Origin: Bacteroidia bacterium
Lineage (GTDB): Bacteria; Bacteroidota; Bacteroidia; Chitinophagales; UBA2359
Assembly: GCA_030427245.1 (NCBI GenBank)
Contig: JAUHXA010000022.1
Location: forward strand, 1 to 64,000
Direction of reading: 5' to 3'
Length of the DNA: 64,000 bases
The position numbers and the translations under genes are program-made. Every line of letters begins with the position of its first letter. Positions within the stretch are counted from its first letter, which is position 1. The notes under the pieces are model-generated. The model was given only the letters and a program-made list of their open reading frames with translations. It had not been told where the DNA came from and made no database searches. This document shows positions 40,037 to 49,287 of the stretch, in pieces.

Positions 40037-41533
40037 ATGAGATTATTTATTTTGTTGCTACTAACTCATTGTTTACTGGCGCAAGAGGAAACTTATTTCA
40101 ATTATGTGTATGATTATGAGCAATCTAGTGAAGCTTGTCGTTCTATGACTTTACTGAAGGATTCTTTCATTAGCTTACATTTAACAAGTAATGCTTTTAA
40201 TCAAAACCGATATATTATCCAAAGGAATGATTTTGATGGAAATTTGATTTGGAGAAAGGTATATGGAGAAGATGGTTTTGATTATTTGAATGGAGATATG
40301 TTGACTATTAACGAGACAGAATTTGTTTTGGTAGTCAGTAAATATGATTTAGAGAAAGAAAGTAGCAAGCCTCTATTAGTGAAATTCAACGAAATTGGAG
40401 ATAGTTTATATCAAAAAACCTATGGAACAGGTATTTTTTCAGATGTTCCCAAAAAACTAATTCAAACCCAAGATAAAGGTTTTCTTATCTGTGGATTTAC
40501 CGAAAATACAGGTAATGACAAAGAAGATGCCTATTTGGTCAAAACAGATAGTTTGGGAAATTTGGAATGGCAAAAATCTTATGGTCGCTTGGAAAGGCAG
40601 GAAGGAGCGGACCAAGCTCTGCAAACAGAGGATGGTGGTTATTTGGTTTTAGGAGAACGATTAGCGACTGCTGGTCTTCGAAGAGATGTTTGGTTGTTCA
40701 AAATAGATAGTTTGGGTAATTTATTGTGGGAGAAATTTTACAGTAGTCAAGATTATCAAGATGGAAATGAAATGATAGAGGTAGCAGATGGCTATATAAT
40801 AGTAGGAACAAGTATTGAGAATTCTTCGGGAATCGTCCGTACCGATGGGTATTTATTGAAGGTAAGCAAACAAGGAGAACGTCTTTGGGAAAAAACCTAT
40901 ACAGGTTCCATATTTGGAATTGAACTCAGCGACCAGTTTCGATCAATAAAGGAATTAGACGATAAAAGTTTGATAGTAGTAGGAGCTTCACAAAACCATA
41001 ATGAAGATGGGAAATTCATGGGTATATTATCCAAATTTACTTCCGAAGGAGATACACTTTGGATAAAAGCATATAGCAACAATGAAAATTTCGACCATTA
41101 TTTCTGGGATTTTGAAGTTTTGGAAGGCAGTGGTTTTGCAATTTGCGGTTGGGGTTATGGCGTAGAAAGCGGCACTCAAGACGGTTGGATTCTCAAAGTC
41201 GACAGCCTCGGCAATACCTGTCAGCCCGCCAATTGCGACAGCATTTTCACCACTTCAATTCACTATAATATCACGACAAACTACCCCACCCAATTTTTCC
41301 CCAATCCCGCCAAAAATCGTGTGACCTTTCAGCATCGACTGCCCAAAGGAAAAGAGGCGGTTTTGGAGGTGTATGATTTGAAGGGAAGATTAATAGATAC
41401 TAAGATATTAGATATTGGGATTGATGATGGAGAGTTGGTATTGGAGGTTGGAGATTGGGAGAGTGGCTTGTATTTGTATAAAGTCAGTATTGAAGGGAGA
41501 GAGGTGAGTAGTGGTAAGTTGGTGGTCGAATAA
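40037..41533 (+). CDS. secreted beta-propeller-like repeat protein with T9SS type A sorting domain (paralogue 3)
   Basis: Start ATG 40037 (MRLFILLLLTHCLLAQ); same repeat and C-terminal domain architecture. Confidence 0.85.
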   Translation: MRLFILLLLTHCLLAQEETYFNYVYDYEQSSEACRSMTLLKDSFISLHLTSNAFNQNRYIIQRNDFDGNLIWRKVYGEDGFDYLNGDMLTINETEFVLVVSKYDLEKESSKPLLVKFNEIGDSLYQKTYGTGIFSDVPKKLIQTQDKGFLICGFTENTGNDKEDAYLVKTDSLGNLEWQKSYGRLERQEGADQALQTEDGGYLVLGERLATAGLRRDVWLFKIDSLGNLLWEKFYSSQDYQDGNEMIEVADGYIIVGTSIENSSGIVRTDGYLLKVSKQGERLWEKTYTGSIFGIELSDQFRSIKELDDKSLIVVGASQNHNEDGKFMGILSKFTSEGDTLWIKAYSNNENFDHYFWDFEVLEGSGFAICGWGYGVESGTQDGWILKVDSLGNTCQPANCDSIFTTSIHYNITTNYPTQFFPNPAKNRVTFQHRLPKGKEAVLEVYDLKGRLIDTKILDIGIDDGELVLEVGDWESGLYLYKVSIEGREVSSGKLVVE

Positions 41534-41568
41534 TTAAAAAGAAAGTTTTAGTAATTTTGCAAAGCAAT
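41504..41568 (+). repeat. 65-bp direct repeat, copy 1
   Basis: GTGAGTAGTGGTAAGTTGGTGGTCGAATAATTAAAAAGAAAGTTTTAGTAATTTTGCAAAGCAAT; 63/65 identical to copy 2. Confidence 0.95.
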
Positions 41569-41594
41569 TCAGAAAGTGCTATTTTTAGTGGACA

Positions 41595-42236
41595 ATGAAC
41601 CTTGAATTAATAAAATATGAATTACAATATCTCATTTCGGGAGAGAGCAGCGCTAGCTATGATGCGCTTATCCAAGCAGTTGCCCGTCACCTTAGAGGAG
41701 GCAAGAGAGCAGGCCCAATGGCTAAAGAAAAACACCAAAACAAACCAAAAGAAGCAAAGAGACTCCTCGAATTTGCCAAACAAAACGACCTCCTGATCGA
41801 TCATATCAATCAAGAAGACTTTATATCAGCGGGAGCGGAACAAAGAGTCTATATCAAAGATGGTGAACGTGTTATTAAGCTAAACGATGCGATATATTAT
41901 GCTTCTTGGGAAGACTACTTTCACAATCTTTTACTGCACAACTATTTTTTTTCTGACACAGCATATAGCTTACTCGGTTTTTATTGGTCTGAGAACATTC
42001 TATATGCTGTAGTCGAACAAACCTATATAAAGGCAGATGGTTTAACAGATTTGGAGATGGTCAAAAATTTTATGGCTGCTAATGGTTTTGCCAATACAAG
42101 AGGACATGATTATCATCATCCTAATCTTGGAATAATATTAGAAGATTTACACGATGAAAATGTGTTGACTAATGAAGGAATTCTGTATTTTATTGATACT
42201 GTATTTTTCATTATTCCAGAAGTTTTTTGGAAATGA
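41595..42236 (+). CDS. Kinase-PolyVal-like (putative polyvalent protein kinase domain) protein
   Basis: 'EDFISAGAEQRVYIKDGERVIKLNDAIYYASWEDYFHNLLLHNYFFSDTAYSLLGFY', 'HHPNLGIILEDLHDENVLTNEGILYFIDTVFFI' resembles the polyvalent-protein kinase family. Confidence 0.75.
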   Translation: MNLELIKYELQYLISGESSASYDALIQAVARHLRGGKRAGPMAKEKHQNKPKEAKRLLEFAKQNDLLIDHINQEDFISAGAEQRVYIKDGERVIKLNDAIYYASWEDYFHNLLLHNYFFSDTAYSLLGFYWSENILYAVVEQTYIKADGLTDLEMVKNFMAANGFANTRGHDYHHPNLGIILEDLHDENVLTNEGILYFIDTVFFIIPEVFWK

Positions 42237-42273
42237 ATGACAGAATATTTAGTTATCGACTTTAAAAGTTGAG

Positions 42274-42520
42274 ATGGAACTTACTGCTTTGCATGGAGGC
42301 GGTGTTTACGCTGCTTCTTATATTCAATTTTATCAACTATTGATTGATGTGCAAATAAGTGGTCGAAAATATACGGAAATGACGACTGCTGAACTCCAAA
42401 CAGTAGAGAATATTGCACAAGCAAGTACATATGGTAGCATGTATGCAGAAAGTTTATTGGCGATGTTGAATCAAACTACTCTTGATAGAATACCACATAA
42501 AGAAAGCACTCAAAGTAATA
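42274..42520 (+). pseudogene. orphan fragment, upstream part: paralogous to the pre-C-terminal region of the 36000-36887 product
   Basis: 'AASYIQFYQLLIDVQISGRKYTEMTTAELQTVENIAQASTYGSMYAESLLAMLNQTTLDRIPHK' aligns with 'DAYYFAFFQLLINIKSSGKDYVNMTLVEKQTVENIANAGSAASVYAESLLAWVNRTSYVRFPHK'. Confidence 0.8.
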
Positions 42521-42725
42521 GACTTGTTCATATTTGATTATCAGTTAAATACAAATAATTTTCAATTAATCTATTTGTTGTATGTTGTCAATTTCCTAAA
42601 AAAAATCAATTGTTATAAAAGATTTTTTTCATAGCCTTTGATTATGAAATTTTTGAGCATTAACAATTAAATTACTTTATTTTTTACATATTTTATATCT
42701 TTTTGATTATCGGGTCGAACAAGTC
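42521..42725. mobile_element. MITE-like element 2 (205 bp), TSD TAATA (42516-42520 / 42726-42730)
   Basis: TIR GACTTGTTC / GAACAAGTC, further imperfect GATTATCA / TGATTATC; 5-bp TSD; excision restores frame. Confidence 0.82.
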
Positions 42726-42730
42726 TAATA

Positions 42731-42987
42731 AGAGAGCTTTAGAAAATACGAAACAAGGCTTCTCTGTTTACCCAAATCCTTCTAAAGACTTCATTGTTAT
42801 CGAATCAAATACTGCAATAGGTAAGTTGATGATTTACGATATCACTGGACTTTTAATTGAAGTACATGATATACAGCAGAACAAGCAGCAAGTCCCCCTA
42901 AATTTGCCTGTTGGAACCTATATCCTACAATTGCACAGTGCTACAGGAATACTCAGTAAGAAAATTGTAGTGATGGGAAGTGAGTAG
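42731..42987 (+). pseudogene. orphan fragment, downstream part: T9SS type A sorting domain
   Basis: 'GFSVYPNPSKDFIVIESNTAIGKLMIYDITGLLIEVHDIQQNKQQVPLNLPVGTYILQLHSATGILSKKIVV'; joins 42520 in frame after excision (…TQSN|KRALENTKQGFSVYPNP). Confidence 0.8.
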
Positions 42988-43044
42988 TGGTAAGATGGTG
43001 ATCGAATAATTAAAAAGAAAGTTTTAGTAATTTTGCAAAGCAAT
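42980..43044 (+). repeat. 65-bp direct repeat, copy 2
   Basis: 63/65 identical to 41504-41568; includes TAATTTTG promoter-like motif upstream of the M1 peptidase gene. Confidence 0.95.
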
Positions 43045-43086
43045 CCATTGGAATTGCTCCATCAAATACCAAAACCATCCATTAAC

Positions 43087-45423
43087 ATGAAAAAACTTCT
43101 ATACCCCCTTACCCTCCTACTCACAATCGGTCTTTTACTGCAAAACCTTCCAATTCAAGTCCAAGCCCAAAACCAAACCTATCAAAACAAGTTCAAGCAA
43201 CTCAAAGACGAACTCGCCACCCCCAACGTCTATAGAACCGCTTCGGGCGCGCCCGGACACCAATATTGGCAGCAAAAAGCGGACTACGATATTCAAATAG
43301 AACTCGATGACCAAAAACACCGAATTGATGGCACCGAAACCATCACCTACACCAACAACTCACCCGACGAACTCAGCTATCTTTGGCTACAACTTGACCA
43401 AAATGTACGAGCAAAAGATGCTGATTCCTACAAAGTAGAAACGAGCACACCTTTGAGTATAAAGAGTATGGGGTCAAAAGCTTTTCTAGAATTACACAAC
43501 GATTTCGAAGGAGGCTTCAATATCGAATACATCAAAGACAGAAGCAATCGTAATCTGAAATATACTATCAACCAAACCATGCTGCGGATAGATTTGCCGC
43601 AAGCATTGAAGCCCAAAAGTAGCTTTAGTTTTCAAGTGAAATGGTGGTACAACATCAACGATCGCATCGAAATGGGCGGACGCTCGGGTTACGAATATTT
43701 CGAGAAAGACGACAATTACGCCTACACCATCGCCCAGTTTTATCCCAGAATGGCGGTCTACAACGACTACGAGGGCTGGCAAAACAAGCAGTTTTTGGGT
43801 ACAGGAGAATTTGCCGTACCCTTTGGAGACTTCAAAGTGAACATCACCTTACCCGCTGACTATGTGGTGGCTGCAACGGGCGAATTGCAGAATAGCAGCA
43901 GTGTTTTGACAAGCGAACAACGAAGTCGCCTTCAAAAAGCCAAAACTTCCACCGAACCTGTTTTGATCATCACACAAGCCGAAGCAGAGGCAAACGAGAG
44001 CTCTCGTTCAACTCAAAAAAAGACTTGGCACTACAAAGCCAACAATGTGCGAGATTTTGCTATTGCAGCCTCTCGCAAGTTTATGTGGGATGCTGTGGGT
44101 GTACCTTTGGGCGGCAAAACGGTAATCGCTCAATCACTTTATCCCAAAGAAGGCAATCCACTTTGGGGGCAATACTCCACCAAAGTAGCGGCACATACCC
44201 TCCGCACTTATTCCAAATACACCTTTGACTATCCCTATCCCGTAGCGACTTCGGTTCACGCCAAATCAATGGGCATGGAATATCCCATGATTTGCTTCAA
44301 TTTTGGTCGCCCCGATGAAGACGGCACCTATTCGGAATATGTCAAATATCGAATGATTGGCGTGATTGTCCATGAAATCGGGCACAACTTTTTCCCGATG
44401 ATTGTCAATTCAGACGAACGACAATGGGCATGGATGGACGAAGGAATGAACACCTTTTTGCAGTATTTAACCGAACAAGAATGGGAACGTGGTTTTCCTT
44501 CCCGACGAGGTCCTGCCTACAAAATGGTGGACTATATGAAATCACATCACAAAGCTATGGTACCCATTATGAGCAGTCCCAACACCGTTCCACAGTTGGG
44601 AAACAATGCCTATGGCAAACCTGCAGTAGCCTTAAATATTTTGCGAGAAACAGTCATGGGGAGAGAACTATTTGACTATGCCTTCAAAACCTACGCACAA
44701 CGGTGGAAATTCAAGCATCCTTCTCCCGAAGATTTTTTCAGAACCATGGAAGATGCTTCGGCAGTGGATTTAGACTGGTTTTGGAGAGGTTGGTTCTATT
44801 CCACTAATCATGTCGACATCGCCATTGAGACCGTCAATCATTTTAGAGTGAACAGCTTTGATGCTGAAATCGAAAAACCATTGACAAAATCCGAAGACTT
44901 ATTTTTGGAGGAAAACTACATTTCCAACATTCGCAACAAAACTTCCACTCCCGAAACTGTGGTAGAAAGAGATCCTTCAACCCACGATTTTTACCATGAA
45001 TACGACAAGTATGAAGTCACCAGCAAAGACAAACTCAACTTTTCGTCAAGAAAAAACAGGCTACCGCAAAAAGCACAAGACATAATGGAACTAGATTGGC
45101 ATTATTATGAATTGACCTTCTCCAATATTGGAGGTTTGGTGATGCCACTCATCCTTCAATTTGAATATGCCGACAACACGACCAAAACCATCCGTATTCC
45201 TGCCGAAATTTGGTCAAAAAATACGGAGCGTATTACCAAGATTTTTCCAAGCGAAAAAGAAGTCATTAGTATCAGCCTCGACCCTTATTTTGAAACCGCC
45301 GATACAGACACCTACAACAATTATTGGCCTCGAAAATCTACTACAAGTCGTTTTCACTTGTATAAAAATAAAAATCCTTTGAGCAACGGCAGAAACCCAA
45401 TGCAAGAACAAGGTGGTAATTAG
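43087..45423 (+). CDS. M1 family metallopeptidase
   Basis: 'VIVHEIGHNFFPMIVNSDERQWAWMDEGMNTFLQY'; signal peptide from ATG 43087. Confidence 0.93.
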   Translation: MKKLLYPLTLLLTIGLLLQNLPIQVQAQNQTYQNKFKQLKDELATPNVYRTASGAPGHQYWQQKADYDIQIELDDQKHRIDGTETITYTNNSPDELSYLWLQLDQNVRAKDADSYKVETSTPLSIKSMGSKAFLELHNDFEGGFNIEYIKDRSNRNLKYTINQTMLRIDLPQALKPKSSFSFQVKWWYNINDRIEMGGRSGYEYFEKDDNYAYTIAQFYPRMAVYNDYEGWQNKQFLGTGEFAVPFGDFKVNITLPADYVVAATGELQNSSSVLTSEQRSRLQKAKTSTEPVLIITQAEAEANESSRSTQKKTWHYKANNVRDFAIAASRKFMWDAVGVPLGGKTVIAQSLYPKEGNPLWGQYSTKVAAHTLRTYSKYTFDYPYPVATSVHAKSMGMEYPMICFNFGRPDEDGTYSEYVKYRMIGVIVHEIGHNFFPMIVNSDERQWAWMDEGMNTFLQYLTEQEWERGFPSRRGPAYKMVDYMKSHHKAMVPIMSSPNTVPQLGNNAYGKPAVALNILRETVMGRELFDYAFKTYAQRWKFKHPSPEDFFRTMEDASAVDLDWFWRGWFYSTNHVDIAIETVNHFRVNSFDAEIEKPLTKSEDLFLEENYISNIRNKTSTPETVVERDPSTHDFYHEYDKYEVTSKDKLNFSSRKNRLPQKAQDIMELDWHYYELTFSNIGGLVMPLILQFEYADNTTKTIRIPAEIWSKNTERITKIFPSEKEVISISLDPYFETADTDTYNNYWPRKSTTSRFHLYKNKNPLSNGRNPMQEQGGN

Positions 45424-45492
45424 AGGAATAGTCACTGGATAATAATCTAAAAAATAAATAATAAACTAAGAACCTCTCTACAAACAAAGAAT

Positions 45493-46044
45493 ATGGACAC
45501 AACATTGATTTACACCTTCAAAGCATTGCATATTATAGGCTTCGTGACCTGGTTTGCAGGCTTATTTTACTTGGCTCGCATATTTGTCTATCATGTTGAA
45601 GCCAATGACAAACCCGAAACAGAACGCAACATTCTACAAGCCCAATACAATATCATGGCTTCAAGATTGTACAAAATCATCACCAATCCTGCAATGATGA
45701 TTACCTGGACATTTGGCATAGCCATGTTGGTCATGAATCCAGAATACCTCAAAGGCGGTTGGTTACATGCCAAATTACTGCTGGTTTTTCTACTTAGTGG
45801 CTATCACGGTTACTGCAAGGGTATCATCAAAAAATTGAAAGAAGGAAAGCCTACATTAAATCCTTTTCAATTTCGATTGTTCAACGAAATTCCGAGTTTG
45901 TTTTTGGTAGCCATAGTATTGTTGGCCGTATTGAGCAGACAAGCCTTGATGCCCATCCACTATGTATTTTTGGTTGTAGCCGTTTTTGGAGCATTGATGT
46001 ATATGGGTGCAAAAGCCTACCAAAAAAAGCGACTGGATAAATAA
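45493..46044 (+). CDS. hemJ: HemJ-like protoporphyrinogen oxidase / CopD family protein
   Basis: 'YTFKALHIIGFVTWFAGLFYLARIFVYHVEA', 'GGWLHAKLLLVFLLSGYHGYC'. Confidence 0.88.
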   Translation: MDTTLIYTFKALHIIGFVTWFAGLFYLARIFVYHVEANDKPETERNILQAQYNIMASRLYKIITNPAMMITWTFGIAMLVMNPEYLKGGWLHAKLLLVFLLSGYHGYCKGIIKKLKEGKPTLNPFQFRLFNEIPSLFLVAIVLLAVLSRQALMPIHYVFLVVAVFGALMYMGAKAYQKKRLDK

Positions 46045-46272
46045 ATTTTGAAAAAATGGCAATTTTGTATAATTTTTGCTTTAAATTGAGAATGTCAATA
46101 GTTCATGTAAAATTCACAATGTTTTAATTTTCAACTGTATGAAAAGAAAACCAAACAGAAAGTTAAGGATTAATTGATAATCAAACATCTGTGTCTCTGT
46201 ACCTCTGTGTTCAATAAAATTGTGTGGACTATTGGTATGTAGAATTTTTGATTAAATTTTGGCCAAAAACAC

Positions 46273-47157
46273 ATGGAACACATTGAAAATAACGTAAACA
46301 ACCCCTTATCTCATCACCAAGAAAACGAGGACAACCACAAAGAAAAAAATCAATCGCCTTCAATAAAAAACAAAGATATGGACGACGAGGAGGAATTCGC
46401 CTTACAAGAAGAGATTCCTCCATTGCAGATTCTGTATCAAGACAACCATTATGTAGCCATCATCAAACCCTTTGGTTTACTTGTTCACCGAACAGATATT
46501 GCAGAACATCACAAAGATTTTGTTTTACAAAAACTTCGCAATCAAATCCGAAATTGGATTTATCCCATTCATCGTTTAGATGGCCCAACAACAGGTGTAC
46601 TCGTCTTTGGTTTGCACAAAAAAGCAGCAAGTAAACTAAACAACCTCTTCCGAAAAAGGAGCATGAAAAAAACCTATTATGCCTTAGTTAGAGGCCATGC
46701 GCCAGATAGTGGAATCATTGACCATCCTATTCTGAAATACGGCAACAAACATCCTCAAAATGCCATAACGAAGTACCAGACAGTCGCCAAAGGAGTTCTA
46801 CCCATCGCCCAATTTGGTTACGAACAATTGTACTACTCCCTCGTCCGTCTCCAACCTCAAACAGGACGAATGCATCAAATTCGCAAACACTTGAAGCACA
46901 TCAATTATCCGATTATATGCGATCGACGATATGGGGATTGGCGACACAATAAGCTCTTCAACAAAGAATTTGGAATCAAAAACCTATTTCTACTTGCCCA
47001 AAAACTGGAGTTTGTACATCCTTACACCAAAGAAAATGTTACTATTGAAGCCCCATTTTCTGATGATATGCTTCAAATAGGACAACGCTTTGGATGGGAC
47101 ATGAAAGAATTAGAAAAACTGGAAAGAGAGGGCTACTACGATGAGAGTGACATATAG
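46273..47157 (+). CDS. RluA-family tRNA pseudouridine synthase (TruC-like)
   Basis: 'ILYQDNHYVAIIKPFGLLVHRTDI', 'IYPIHRLDGPTTGVLVFGL', 'PQTGRMHQIRKHLKHINYPIICDRRYGD'. An internal start at 46378 is possible. Confidence 0.9.
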   Translation: MEHIENNVNNPLSHHQENEDNHKEKNQSPSIKNKDMDDEEEFALQEEIPPLQILYQDNHYVAIIKPFGLLVHRTDIAEHHKDFVLQKLRNQIRNWIYPIHRLDGPTTGVLVFGLHKKAASKLNNLFRKRSMKKTYYALVRGHAPDSGIIDHPILKYGNKHPQNAITKYQTVAKGVLPIAQFGYEQLYYSLVRLQPQTGRMHQIRKHLKHINYPIICDRRYGDWRHNKLFNKEFGIKNLFLLAQKLEFVHPYTKENVTIEAPFSDDMLQIGQRFGWDMKELEKLEREGYYDESDI

Positions 47158-47382
47158 TCCGTTCCAAAAACTCAAGGATAATGAAATTGAAAACAAAACC
47201 TAAACCACTGTCTATCAGACAATAATATTTTTTTATAAAAAACAAAACTTTTTGATTTAACAAAAATTCTCCTTTTAATTTACTTCTATTACTTTCTTGG
47301 GTAACTTTGTCCCTTTTATTAAAAAGAACATCAAACACAAAAGTAGTAATCATCAATCTTAAAGTACTAATTATCAATCACC

Positions 47383-49284
47383 ATGACCTTATTTACAGAT
47401 TTTGATATTCAATTGTTTAAAAGCGGTAAACACTATCGTTTGTACGAAAAAATGGGTTCTCATATCGTTACACATGAAGGTGTAGAAGGTGTATTCTTTG
47501 CTGTTTGGGCTCCAAATGCTTCAAAAGTAGCTGTCATCGGAAGCTTCAACGGATGGAATGCACAAACTCACCTTTTGAATCCTCGATGGGATGGTTCTGG
47601 TATTTGGGAAATATTTATACCCAACATTGGAAAAGGAGAGTTGTACAAATATTTGATAGTAAACCAACATACAGGCGAAGCATTGCAAAAAAGCGACCCT
47701 TTCGCTTTACACTGGGAAACTCCACCAAATACCTCCTCTGTAGTGTGGGATATGGACTACGAATGGCAAGACAAAAAATGGTTGGACAACCGCCAAAAAA
47801 ACGCTGGTAAACAGCTCGAACAACCTTGTTCGGTCTATGAAATGCACATGGCTTCTTGGAGACGTTATCCCGACAACAATCTCCCCCTCACCTACCGAGA
47901 TTTGGGGGACCAACTTCCTGCATACCTGCAAGAAATGGGCTTTACACACGTTGAATTCATGCCCGTTATGGAGCATCCTTATGGACCTTCTTGGGGTTAT
48001 CAAATCGTAGGATACTTTGCCCCAACAAGTCGCATGGGAACCCCCGAAGACTTTATGTATCTGATTGACAAATTGCACCAACACGACATTGGAGTCATTT
48101 TGGATTGGGTTCCTTCACACTTTCCAGAAGATGCTCACGGTTTAGCACGTTTTGACGGGACACATCTCTACGAACACGCCGACCCACGCAAAGGCTTTCA
48201 CCCCGACTGGAAAAGTGCCATCTTCAATTATGGACGCAATGAAGTCCGCTCTTTCCTCATCAGCAATGCCCTCTTTTGGCTCGACAAATACCATGCAGAT
48301 GGTTTGCGAGTAGATGCGGTGGCTTCTATGCTGTATTTGGATTATTCCCGAGAAGAAGGTCAATGGATCCCAAATATTTATGGTGGTCGTGAAAACTTAG
48401 AGGCAATCTCTTTGATTAAAGAATTCAATGAAGTGGTCTATGCCAACTATCCTGATGTCCAAACGATTGCAGAAGAATCAACGGCATGGCCTGGTGTGTC
48501 TCGACCTTTATACGATGGAGGTTTGGGTTTTGGAATGAAATGGATGATGGGTTGGATGCACGATACCTTGAAGTACTTCAAAGAAGACCCGATGTATCGC
48601 CGATTTCATCAAGGTAAATTGAGTTTTAGCATCATTTATGCTTTCCACGAAAACTTTATGTTGCCGCTTTCGCATGATGAAGTCGTCTATGGAAAAGGCT
48701 CTTTGATTGGGCGTATGCCAGGTGATGAATGGCAAAAACACGCCAACCTTCGACTGTTGTTCAGCTATATGTTTACACACCCTGGCGCAAAATTATTGTT
48801 TATGGGCGGTGAAATAGCACAGTACCAAGAATGGAACTTTGATGCAAGTCTGGATTGGGATTCCCTTCAAAACAAATTTAAGAAGGGTATTCAAGAAACG
48901 GTCAAAGACCTCAATCACCTCTATAAAAACGAAAAAGCCCTCCACGAACTTCAATTCTCTGATCAGGGTTTTCAATGGGTTGACCACAGCGATTCGACCA
49001 ACAGCGTCTTTGCATACATCCGAAAAGGAAAGGAAGCAGAAGATACCGTAGTTGTTATCGGCAACTTTACACCACGGGTGATGCACGGCTATGAAATTGG
49101 GGTTCCCGATGCAGGTACTTATACCCAAATTTTCAACAGCGATGACAAAAAATACGGTGGTAGTGGCATGAGTGCTTGTGCTGAAGAAGGAGTGCTCACC
49201 AACCCCAACCTTAGACATGGATTCGACCAAGAAATTGCGATTACCCTGCCCCCTTTGGGAATGGTGGTTTTGAAGTTGAAATAA
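47383..49284 (+). CDS. glgB: 1,4-alpha-glucan branching enzyme
   Basis: 'GVFFAVWAPNASKVAVIGSFNGWN', 'HVEFMPVMEHPYGPSWGYQIVGYFAPTSRMGTPEDF', 'ADGLRVDAVASMLYLDYSREEGQWIPN', 'LPLSHDEVVYGKGSL'. Confidence 0.97.
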   Translation: MTLFTDFDIQLFKSGKHYRLYEKMGSHIVTHEGVEGVFFAVWAPNASKVAVIGSFNGWNAQTHLLNPRWDGSGIWEIFIPNIGKGELYKYLIVNQHTGEALQKSDPFALHWETPPNTSSVVWDMDYEWQDKKWLDNRQKNAGKQLEQPCSVYEMHMASWRRYPDNNLPLTYRDLGDQLPAYLQEMGFTHVEFMPVMEHPYGPSWGYQIVGYFAPTSRMGTPEDFMYLIDKLHQHDIGVILDWVPSHFPEDAHGLARFDGTHLYEHADPRKGFHPDWKSAIFNYGRNEVRSFLISNALFWLDKYHADGLRVDAVASMLYLDYSREEGQWIPNIYGGRENLEAISLIKEFNEVVYANYPDVQTIAEESTAWPGVSRPLYDGGLGFGMKWMMGWMHDTLKYFKEDPMYRRFHQGKLSFSIIYAFHENFMLPLSHDEVVYGKGSLIGRMPGDEWQKHANLRLLFSYMFTHPGAKLLFMGGEIAQYQEWNFDASLDWDSLQNKFKKGIQETVKDLNHLYKNEKALHELQFSDQGFQWVDHSDSTNSVFAYIRKGKEAEDTVVVIGNFTPRVMHGYEIGVPDAGTYTQIFNSDDKKYGGSGMSACAEEGVLTNPNLRHGFDQEIAITLPPLGMVVLKLK

Positions 49285-49287
49285 AAT

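Noticed and set aside
46180-46240. 'ctgtgtctctgtacctctgtgttcaat' simple repeat before the pseudouridine synthase
   Set aside because: Common degenerate intergenic low-complexity text in Bacteroidota; no defined ends or second copy seen in this window.
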